A stretch of DNA of 7,809 bases. It comes from an uncultured Lachnospiraceae bacterium (GTDB taxonomy: Bacteria; Bacillota; Clostridia; Lachnospirales; Lachnospiraceae). A program made the position numbers and the translations under genes. The notes below the pieces were generated by a model. That model was not told where the DNA came from. It saw nothing but the letters and a program-made list of their open reading frames with translations, and did no database searches. Positions 1 through 5,408 of this stretch are shown here, one piece after another; position 1 is the stretch's first letter, and every line of letters starts with the position of its first letter. The stretch covers positions 1 to 7,809 of the forward strand of contig CAJOQO010000129.1 in NCBI GenBank assembly GCA_905236545.1. Direction: 5' to 3'.

Positions 1-270
1 CTGCGCAATGGACGCCGCCTCGATCAGTCCGTCCATCCCGCTGACGACGGCAACATCCAGATCCTTCACGCGGTCTCTAAGGTCAGCCGCATCCGATTCA
101 TCCGCAAGAGCAGCCAGGCGGGGACGGAATTCACGGATCTGCTCTTCCAGCTTTTTTCCATTTCTTCCCGCCGCGAGAGCCGCGATGGAAATGTCAGGAT
201 GGTTCCTTACAACATCAAGGGTCTGCGTTCCAATCGAACCGGTACTGCCTAAAACAGAGATTGTTTTCAT
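1..270 (-). CDS. dxr: 1-deoxy-D-xylulose 5-phosphate reductoisomerase, N-terminal 90 codons (partial)
   Basis: This enzyme converts DXP to 2-C-methyl-D-erythritol 4-phosphate with NADPH, the committed step of the MEP isoprenoid pathway in the cytosol. Read from the ATG at 270, the protein begins MKTISVLGSTGSIGTQTLDV. The GSTGSIGTQTLDVV stretch (residues 8-21) is the family's NADPH-binding Rossmann loop, and the following residues (ALAAGRN, then a helix ending near DGLIEAASI) match the usual N-terminal domain. An AGGAGAGG ribosome site lies just upstream in the 28-base gap after cdsA. The family is about 380-400 residues, so roughly three quarters of the gene, including the metal and substrate site, lies beyond the left edge. 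The frame is open throughout and I see no damage. Its place after cdsA is the standard Bacillota order, where it supplies precursors for UppS. Confidence 0.95.
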   Translation of the reverse strand, partial: MKTISVLGSTGSIGTQTLDVVRNHPDISIAALAAGRNGKKLEEQIREFRPRLAALADESDAADLRDRVKDLDVAVVSGMDGLIEAASIAQ

Positions 271-298
271 CTCACCTCTCCTTTGTCTTAGGATCTGT

Positions 299-1111
299 TC
301 ATCCTGCCGCAAGAAACGCCAGTGTGTAAATGATCGGCGCGGTGATAATCACGGAATCAAAACGGTCCAGGATTCCTCCGTGCCCGGGGATCAGTTTCCC
401 GTAATCCTTGATCTCTTTGTTTCGCTTGATCGCGGATGCAGCCAGGTCACCGACCATCGAAACCAGCGCTCCGACCGCGCAGATGGCCGCGTAGATCAGA
501 ACATGGTTTCCGCCGGAATGCAGCCAGCGCCCGATGATGGCCGCATAGATCGCTCCGATCAGAGCTGCTCCGATAACACCTCCGATTGCGCCCTCCACTG
601 TTTTTTTCGGGCTCAGAAGCGGTGCCATCTTATGCTTTCCGAACAGCCTTCCGGCCACATAAGCCATCGTATCGCACCCCCAGGAGCAGATAAAGATCAG
701 CCATACGGAAAACTGTCCGTCGGTGAGATGTCTTGTCCGATAGATGAAGCTCAGGCTGACTGCCACATATACAATCCCGAAAAAGGCTGTCATAATCTGA
801 TCAACTCCATATTTCGGGAAGGTAAACACATACACAAATAAAATGGCGATCAGGCAGGCCATGACACCGCTCAGATAATAATCCTTCCATCCTCCCCAGA
901 TAAGGCAGTAATACCCGATCGCCCCGGCATAAGAAACCGCAAACAGAAGGTTCCATGGCTGCTTTCCGGATCCTGCCGCACGGTACAGCTCAAACATGCC
1001 GATCAGAGAAATCGCAAGCAGAAAAAAGAACAGAACGGGTCCGCTCAGGCAAACCGCAGTGATCATGACAGCTAGCAGGATCACCCCGCTGATCAGTCTG
1101 GTGACAAACAT
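299..1111 (-). CDS. cdsA: Phosphatidate cytidylyltransferase (CDP-diacylglycerol synthase)
   Basis: This integral membrane enzyme makes CDP-diacylglycerol from phosphatidic acid and CTP, the branch point for phosphatidylglycerol and other anionic phospholipids. The 270-residue protein is hydrophobic throughout, with several membrane helices from residue 5 onward. Near the C terminus it has an intact CTP-transferase signature, starting SAIKRNKEIKDYGKLIPGHG at residue 226 and continuing GILDRFDS. This includes the KR, KD, HGG and DRxD residues that bind metal and CTP. Length is normal for the family (about 260-285). The start is six bases after the uppS stop, and its GGAGG ribosome site lies inside the end of uppS, so the two are probably translationally coupled. 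dxr follows after 28 bases. I see nothing odd in the gene. Confidence 0.96.
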   Translation of the reverse strand: MFVTRLISGVILLAVMITAVCLSGPVLFFFLLAISLIGMFELYRAAGSGKQPWNLLFAVSYAGAIGYYCLIWGGWKDYYLSGVMACLIAILFVYVFTFPKYGVDQIMTAFFGIVYVAVSLSFIYRTRHLTDGQFSVWLIFICSWGCDTMAYVAGRLFGKHKMAPLLSPKKTVEGAIGGVIGAALIGAIYAAIIGRWLHSGGNHVLIYAAICAVGALVSMVGDLAASAIKRNKEIKDYGKLIPGHGGILDRFDSVIITAPIIYTLAFLAAG

Positions 1112-1117
1112 AGCCTA

Positions 1118-1837
1118 TTAATCCTCCTCACCCTTCTTCAGCCCGCCAAACCGGCGCGTACGGCTGTTGTACTCCTCGATTGCCAGCTCCAGGTCTTTTT
1201 TGGAAAAAGCCGGCCACGGTGTTTTTGTAAAATACAGTTCTGCGTAAGACAGCTGCCACATCAGGTAATTGCTCAGCCGCTGCTCCCCGCTGGTCCGGAT
1301 GAGAAGATCCGGATCAGGAATCCCGGCCGTATCCAGCTGCGAGGAGATGGTGTCTTCCGTAATCTGTGAGAGATCATCAAGCCGCCCCTCCTTCACCTCC
1401 TCCGCGATCTTCCGGACCGCCCTGACAATCTCGTCGCGGCTTCCGTAATTGATTGCAAGCTGAAAGTTAAGTCCAGTGTTGTTCCTGGAGCTTTCCACAA
1501 GCTCATAGAGATTTTTCCGGAGGGTGTCATCCAGTTCCTCCACCTTGCCCAGAAGCCTGCAGCGCATGTTGTTCTCTCTTGCCTGGCGGATCGCCGTACG
1601 GGTGTAGCTGTGAAAGAGCTTCATCAGCGCCTTCACCTCATCCTGACTGCGCTTCCAGTTTTCGGTTGAGAAAAGATACACCGTCAGATATTTGATCCCC
1701 AGTTCGTCTGCCGCCCGGCAGATCACCTCTATGTTGGCAGCCCCTTTTACATGCCCGTAGTTGCGCGGCATGTTCCGGGACTTCGCCCAGCGTCCGTTTC
1801 CGTCCAGTATGATCGCCACATGGTTCGGTATCTCCAT
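1118..1837 (-). CDS. uppS: Undecaprenyl diphosphate synthase (cis-prenyltransferase)
   Basis: UppS condenses farnesyl diphosphate with eight isopentenyl diphosphates to make the C55 lipid carrier for peptidoglycan and other surface polymers. The 239-residue protein carries the full cis-prenyltransferase motif set. It has LDGNGRWA with D12 and R16, GHVKGA with H29, FSTENWKRS with S57, N60, W61 and R63, and NYGSRDE near 130. The signature DLLIRTSGEQRLSNYLMWQ (177-195) has R181, E185, R187 and S189, and E200 follows in LSYAELYF. These correspond to the known catalytic and diphosphate-binding residues of the E. coli enzyme. An AAGGAG site sits 7 bases before the ATG. The gene is separated from frr by a 101-base gap containing two hairpins, unusually long for this operon, and is followed closely by cdsA. 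Confidence in function is high. Confidence 0.97.
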   Translation of the reverse strand: MEIPNHVAIILDGNGRWAKSRNMPRNYGHVKGAANIEVICRAADELGIKYLTVYLFSTENWKRSQDEVKALMKLFHSYTRTAIRQARENNMRCRLLGKVEELDDTLRKNLYELVESSRNNTGLNFQLAINYGSRDEIVRAVRKIAEEVKEGRLDDLSQITEDTISSQLDTAGIPDPDLLIRTSGEQRLSNYLMWQLSYAELYFTKTPWPAFSKKDLELAIEEYNSRTRRFGGLKKGEED

Positions 1838-1857
1838 AATCCCACTCCTTATAGCAG

Positions 1858-1895
1858 GGAGGCTGCCCTGCGGAATCAGCGCATCGGCAGCCTCC
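1858..1895 (-). other. Long hairpin just upstream of the uppS ribosome site
   Basis: A perfect 10-base inverted repeat, GGAGGCTGCC and GGCAGCCTCC (arms 1886-1895 and 1858-1867), is extended inward by a further four pairs (1880-1883 with 1869-1872). The apical loop is seven bases, CTGATTC on the mRNA. The stem ends about seven bases before the AAGGAG of uppS. No T-run follows on either strand, so an intrinsic terminator is unlikely. It may be an RNA processing, stability or translational control element. Confidence 0.6.
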
Positions 1896-1896
1896 A

Positions 1897-1924
1897 GTCA
1901 CCCCGGAATTCCTGATTCGGTGAC
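1897..1924 (-). other. Second, weaker hairpin in the frr-uppS gap
   Basis: GTCACC (1919-1924) pairs with GGTGAC (1897-1902). An inner four-pair helix (1915-1918 with 1906-1909) is set off by a three-base bulge. Its 5' loop side contains GAATCAG (1912-1918), the exact complement of the apical loop of the neighbouring hairpin at 1858-1895. Together the two structures occupy most of the 101-base gap. Confidence 0.4.
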
Positions 1925-1938
1925 AGACCTGTTGTTCA

Positions 1939-2487
1939 TTATACGGTAAGGATATCCTTTGATTTCTCCTCGACCATCTTATCAATCTCTTTGACCTTCG
2001 CGTCCGTTTCCTTCTGAAGCTCATCCTGAAGATCCGCCACCTCATCCTCCGAGATCTCGTCCTTCAGCTTCTTAAAGGACTTGTCGGCGTCACGGCGGAT
2101 ATTGCGCACCGCAACCTTCGCGGCCTCTCCCTTTTTCCTGACATCCTTTGTCAGATCCTTTCTGCGCTCCTCTGTAAGCTCCGGGAACACAAGCCGGATG
2201 ACCTTCCCGTCTGTTGTAGGATTGATCCCGATATCCGCCATATTGATGGCTTTGATCACTTCCTTGATCATATTCGGCTCCCAGGGAGCAATCTGAAGGA
2301 TCCTTGCTTCCGGAACCGTAATATTGCCGACCTGAGAGATCGGAACCGGGGATCCGTAATAATCAACGCGTACCTTACTGAGTACCGCGGGATTCGCCCG
2401 CCCCGCCCGGATCGTCTTGAATTCCTCCTCCAGGTTTGAGAGCGTCTTCCCCATCTTCTCCACGTAGGGATTCAGTCTGGCATCCAT
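1939..2487 (-). CDS. frr: Ribosome recycling factor
   Basis: RRF works with EF-G to split post-termination ribosomes into subunits. The 182-residue protein (family about 185) has the typical layout. An N-terminal helix begins near MDARLNPYVEKMGKTL and leads into EFKTIRAGRANPAVL. A beta-rich domain II spans about 31-104, with YYGSPVPISQVGNI and NPTTDGKVIRL. Two long charged helices follow, containing VRNIRRDA with R132, the residue known to be essential in E. coli RRF. The ATG is preceded by AAAGGAGAAGG with good spacing in a 32-base gap after pyrH. The stop is followed by 101 non-coding bases before uppS. Pairing of pyrH with frr is nearly universal in Bacillota. No abnormal features were seen. 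Confidence 0.97.
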   Translation of the reverse strand: MDARLNPYVEKMGKTLSNLEEEFKTIRAGRANPAVLSKVRVDYYGSPVPISQVGNITVPEARILQIAPWEPNMIKEVIKAINMADIGINPTTDGKVIRLVFPELTEERRKDLTKDVRKKGEAAKVAVRNIRRDADKSFKKLKDEISEDEVADLQDELQKETDAKVKEIDKMVEEKSKDILTV

Positions 2488-2519
2488 TGTCCTTCTCCTT
2501 TCTTTTCCGCAGGTCTTCT

Positions 2520-3215
2520 TCAGACCGTTACCGTTGTTCCGTCAATCTCGCCCCGCGCCGCGCGCAGGATACTGTTTTCTTCATTCAGGCCAAACACATA
2601 GATCGGCATCCGGTTCTCTCTTGCAAGAATCGACGCTGTCATATCGACCACCTTGAGATTCTTCGCGATCACCTCATCGATCGAAACCGTCTCGTATTTG
2701 TGCGCATCCGGATGATCCTTCGGATCATCCTCATAGACTCCGTCGATGGACTTCGCCAGAAGAATCTGATCCGCCTCGATCTCGATTGCCCGAAGCAGCG
2801 TCGCCGTATCGGTCGAAAAGAAGGGATGTCCGGTGCCTCCCGCGAAGAAAACGATCTCTCCCTTCTCCAGCGCCTCCAGTGCGGCGTCTTTTGAGAACAG
2901 CTCCGTAAAGCTTCCGCACAAAAACGGGGTCATCACATGGGTCTTCATCCCCCGGGACCGGAAGATCTCCGAGACATAAATACAGTTCATGACAGTCGCC
3001 AGCATCCCGATCTGATCCGCCTTTGTGCGCTCCATATTCCCACTGGACCGTCCTCTCCAGAAATTGCCGCCGCCCGTGACGACCGCGATCTGCAGTCCCT
3101 CATCAACCAGCGTTTTCACCTGGGAAGCAATGGCAAGCACCGTCTCCTCATCGAATCCGGTCTTCTTCTCTCCCGCGAGCGCTTCTCCGCTCAGTTTCAG
3201 CAATACCCGTTTCAT
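2520..3215 (-). CDS. pyrH: Uridylate (UMP) kinase
   Basis: PyrH phosphorylates UMP to UDP with ATP. It is a hexameric amino-acid-kinase-fold enzyme and the entry to UTP, CTP and UDP-sugar pools. From the ATG at 3215 the protein is 231 residues, close to the usual 235-245, and starts MKRVLLKLSGEALAG as the family does. Other landmarks are VTGGGNFWRGR (about 46-56), the DQIGMLATVMN helix (67-77), FFAGGTGHPFFSTDTAT (113-129) for UMP/ATP binding, KSIDGVYEDDP (about 145-155) and DMTASILARENRMPIYVFG near the end. The frame is open further up to an ATG at 3269, but the internal start is preferred. It has a GGAGGAG site 5 bases upstream, it matches the conserved N terminus, and the upstream ATG overlaps the predicted -10 element. 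rpsB and tsf, which often precede pyrH in Bacillota, are absent here. Confidence 0.97.
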   Translation of the reverse strand: MKRVLLKLSGEALAGEKKTGFDEETVLAIASQVKTLVDEGLQIAVVTGGGNFWRGRSSGNMERTKADQIGMLATVMNCIYVSEIFRSRGMKTHVMTPFLCGSFTELFSKDAALEALEKGEIVFFAGGTGHPFFSTDTATLLRAIEIEADQILLAKSIDGVYEDDPKDHPDAHKYETVSIDEVIAKNLKVVDMTASILARENRMPIYVFGLNEENSILRAARGEIDGTTVTV

Positions 3216-3220
3216 CCTGT

Positions 3221-3227
3221 CTCCTCC
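3221..3227 (-). promoter_or_regulatory. Ribosome binding site that fixes the pyrH start
   Basis: Read on the minus strand this is GGAGGAG followed by ACAGG and the ATG at 3213-3215. It is the reason to choose the 231-residue PyrH over the version extended by 18 residues (starting MIAEEKAVF) that the open frame would allow. Confidence 0.85.
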
Positions 3228-3264
3228 GGATCTGATTCTTATAAAAACAGCCTTCTCTTCCGCA

Positions 3265-3293
3265 ATCATACCATACTCACGTCTTCAAATCCA
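3265..3293 (-). promoter_or_regulatory. Putative extended -10 promoter for the pyrH operon
   Basis: In the 97-base gap between the transpeptidase stop and pyrH, the minus strand reads TGGTATGAT. This is a TATGAT -10 hexamer (3265-3270) with the TGn extension. At a 17-base spacing the -35 position reads TGGATT (3288-3293), a poor match, which is typical of extended -10 promoters. A start point near 3258 would leave a leader of roughly 40 bases containing the pyrH ribosome site. No intrinsic terminator is visible after the transpeptidase gene, so read-through from the upstream genes is also possible. Confidence 0.5.
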
Positions 3294-3312
3294 TATCCCG
3301 GAAAGCCTGCCG

Positions 3313-4080
3313 TCAATAAACCAGCACTCTGGTTCTCACCTTGACCATCTTATAGAGTTCTTTCGCGTTTTTCCCCGACATCCGGATACATCCATGGGAT
3401 GCGACATGCTTCCCGTAGAGGGACTTTTTGATCCTGCCGGGCCATTTGTGCATGCCTCCTCCGATGACCTCGGTAAACCAGTGAAGTCCCTGCACCCATT
3501 CATGTTTATAATCTACTCTGTGCCAGCCGGGCGCGGTCGGAGACCCCACATCCCCGGTGGAGCATTTATATACACGGTGCAGCTTCCATTTTCCCGAGTC
3601 CGCCCGGAAGACGTTCACTCTCTGCTTGTCCAGGCTGACCCAGATCACATATTTCTCCTTCTTTTTCACCCGGGTCTTCCGATTGATGAAGGCTTCCTTC
3701 GTCGCGGTATTGTAATCCCCTTCCTTCTCGACCGTTGTCAGATCCTTCCGGAAGGAAAGCCAGGAGGACGGCACTGACGCCTTCCCCTTCTTCCCGATCT
3801 CGATCCTGCATTTGCCATGCATCCTCCGATAGGTTACGGTGACCCTGCTTCCACGCTTCGCGATCACCTTTTTTCCCTTTTTCACATCATGCCGGAGCAC
3901 AGCCTTCCAGTATAGAGAATGCACCTTTTCCAGGTGCACCTCATTGTCCTGATCCGTTCCGCGCGGCGCAGCCGGTATACTGCCTGCAATCCCCGCATCC
4001 AGCAAAACCGCAATCGCAAGCATGCAGAGAATCTGTCTCATTCCGATTCTGTACTTTCTCACCTTGTCCGTCCTGTTCAT
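3313..4080 (-). CDS. Exported L,D-transpeptidase (YkuD family) with SH3-like N-terminal region
   Basis: YkuD enzymes act outside the membrane. They form 3-3 peptidoglycan cross-links or attach other groups to stem peptides through a catalytic cysteine. The 255-residue protein has a basic N terminus, then a hydrophobic segment (about 16-34, QILCMLAIAVLLDAGIAG) that is a signal peptide or anchor. Residues about 50-110 (VHSLYW, then KRGSRVTVTYRR, ending VPSSWLSF) look like an SH3-type wall-binding fold; this is a weaker call made by eye. The YkuD domain spans about 144-255, starting YVIWVSLDKQRVNVF and ending with ASHGCIRM, in which H229, C231 and R233 are the catalytic motif; H211 is the likely upstream histidine. 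The protein is rich in lysine and arginine. Its ATG overlaps the stop of the preceding ligase gene by ATGA, implying coupling. No intrinsic terminator follows. The exact acceptor is unknown. Confidence 0.88.
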   Translation of the reverse strand: MNRTDKVRKYRIGMRQILCMLAIAVLLDAGIAGSIPAAPRGTDQDNEVHLEKVHSLYWKAVLRHDVKKGKKVIAKRGSRVTVTYRRMHGKCRIEIGKKGKASVPSSWLSFRKDLTTVEKEGDYNTATKEAFINRKTRVKKKEKYVIWVSLDKQRVNVFRADSGKWKLHRVYKCSTGDVGSPTAPGWHRVDYKHEWVQGLHWFTEVIGGGMHKWPGRIKKSLYGKHVASHGCIRMSGKNAKELYKMVKVRTRVLVY

Positions 4081-5366
4081 CCGACCTCACACACAATCAT
4101 ACGAAGCTTTCCGTTCGGATCGGGGGGGATCACCTGCATCCATTCAAACTCAAAGGAAAATGGCTTCTTAAAGATCCGGTTCAGGGATCCGGTCAGATAC
4201 GCCTCAAGCTCCGGCGCGGTCATCCCCGCGTTCTCATCCCGCACGATCTGCACATGAATCAGATCCCATGTCTTCTGGATGAAACGGATCTGCAGAATGT
4301 CCGGGCAATGTGCAATGACCGGCGTCACCTCGAAGAAGCTCGTAACCCTGCCGTCCTCATAGCGGAAGTAATCGTTCAGCCTGCCTTCCACCTCTTTGAT
4401 AAAATGCACTCCCTGGGACGTCCTCATCACAGCCCGGTCTCCAACCTCGTAGTTGATCAGAGGAAGATCCGTCTTATACAGAGGCGTGATCAGGATCCTT
4501 CCGCGTTTTGCCAGCTGCCCGTCGTCATCGACAACATTGACCACGAAGGAATCATTGTGTACCACATAGTAATCCTTCCCCGGAAGGCGGAGCATGCAGG
4601 CGCCGGTCTCGGCCGTTCCGTAGGAATCGATGATCCCCGGCCCCAGCTGCTCGATAAAGAGTGCACGGTCATTTTCCGTCACCTTCTCCGAGATCGGATC
4701 GTAAAACCGCGGATGGAAGATCTTCTTCCCCGTACGTTTCGCGTACAGAACAAGACGCATCAGTTCGGTCTTGTTCATGTACAGCCAGTCCGGCTCATAG
4801 GCATTGATCGCGTCGATCACTTCCTCCTCCGGCGCGTACTGATCCACGAAAGCATGCCGGAACACCCCCAGCTTCTGCAGGAATGTATCCTGACCGCCCG
4901 GATTGACATCATGCATATTGACGCGGCTCATCATCTTCCCTGTCATCGGGTTATATCCGCAGCAAAGCATGACGCGGTACCAGTTCGCCTTCATATACGC
5001 TTTCTCTCTCGGAGAGAAAAGAACGGATACCGGTTTCCCCGTCGATCCTGAGGTCGTGTCACAGATCCAGCCGCTGTAACGCGGATCCTCCTTCAGTCCG
5101 CCCATCCACTCGCGCAGCTCATTTTTCGTCAGAACCGGCAGCTTCGTAAGGTCGTTTCCCGTCTGGATATCCTCCGGCCTGACTCCCGCTCTGTCGAAAC
5201 GCTCCCGGTAGAAATCGATCCGGTAAGCGCACTCCGCAAGCTTCCGCACCCGCTCATTCTGCAGGCGCATCACCTTTGAAAAGTTCCTCGGAATCCTGTG
5301 GGGCATCTTCTGAAGATCCGCCAGGATATATCCGTTCATCATTTTCTTCTGTACATTTTCCAGCAT
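4077..5366 (-). CDS. CapK/PaaK-like adenylate-forming enzyme (phenylacetate-CoA ligase family)
   Basis: Members of this family activate a carboxylic acid as an acyl-adenylate. True PaaK makes phenylacetyl-CoA, while CapK-type members sit in capsule and surface-polymer loci with mostly unknown substrates. Of the 429 residues, the N-terminal helical part (about 30-60) is typical. The ATP-binding loop is TTSGSTGKPV (104-113), followed by YGTAE (239-243), NYEVGD (295-300, with the ribose-binding aspartate D300) and EGRLND (317-322). A small C-terminal lid ends PNGKLRMIV with K420, the expected catalytic lysine. All core adenylation motifs are present, so it should be active. The company of a glycosyltransferase, an ATP-grasp enzyme and a wall transpeptidase argues for an envelope role rather than aromatic catabolism. 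An in-frame TAA lies 9 bases before the ATG. No convincing ribosome site precedes it, so ATGs at 5342 or 5339 remain possible starts. Confidence 0.85.
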   Translation of the reverse strand: MLENVQKKMMNGYILADLQKMPHRIPRNFSKVMRLQNERVRKLAECAYRIDFYRERFDRAGVRPEDIQTGNDLTKLPVLTKNELREWMGGLKEDPRYSGWICDTTSGSTGKPVSVLFSPREKAYMKANWYRVMLCCGYNPMTGKMMSRVNMHDVNPGGQDTFLQKLGVFRHAFVDQYAPEEEVIDAINAYEPDWLYMNKTELMRLVLYAKRTGKKIFHPRFYDPISEKVTENDRALFIEQLGPGIIDSYGTAETGACMLRLPGKDYYVVHNDSFVVNVVDDDGQLAKRGRILITPLYKTDLPLINYEVGDRAVMRTSQGVHFIKEVEGRLNDYFRYEDGRVTSFFEVTPVIAHCPDILQIRFIQKTWDLIHVQIVRDENAGMTAPELEAYLTGSLNRIFKKPFSFEFEWMQVIPPDPNGKLRMIVCEVG

Positions 5367-5384
5367 AGCTTTTTAACCGTGATC

Positions 5385-5406
5385 CAGGCGGGAGACGTCC
5401 CGTCTG
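5385..5406 (-). other. Hairpin in the gap between the ATP-grasp and CapK-like genes
   Basis: The 42-base gap contains, on the mRNA strand, CAG-A-CGGGA, the loop CGTC, then TCCCG-C-CTG. This gives eight base pairs interrupted by one A-C mismatch and closed by a four-base loop. No T-run follows, so it is not a standard intrinsic terminator. It could be an RNA processing or stability element that sets different expression of the two genes. The gap is otherwise featureless and lacks a clear Shine-Dalgarno before the ATG at 5366. Confidence 0.4.
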
Positions 5407-5408
5407 CC

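Noticed and set aside
8..841. Plus-strand open frame of 277 codons opposite dxr and cdsA
   Set aside because: It is antisense to two clearly identified genes. The predicted protein is low-complexity, rich in Ser, Arg, Asp and His, and has no recognisable domain. Long antisense frames are expected at this base composition.
1858..1895. Intrinsic terminator between frr and uppS
   Set aside because: The stem is strong but no T-run follows in the transcribed direction, and the downstream genes belong to the same conserved operon.
3216..3269. Longer PyrH starting at the ATG at 3269
   Set aside because: The extra 18 residues are not part of the family, the ATG overlaps the likely -10 element, and a strong ribosome site supports the start at 3215.
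3025..3777. Plus-strand open frame of 250 codons across the pyrH start and the transpeptidase gene
   Set aside because: It spans two conserved genes and their promoter gap on the other strand, and its translation shows no family motif.
4254..5051. Plus-strand open frame of 265 codons opposite the CapK-like gene
   Set aside because: It is a shadow of the conserved adenylating enzyme and its His/Arg-rich translation has no recognisable motif.
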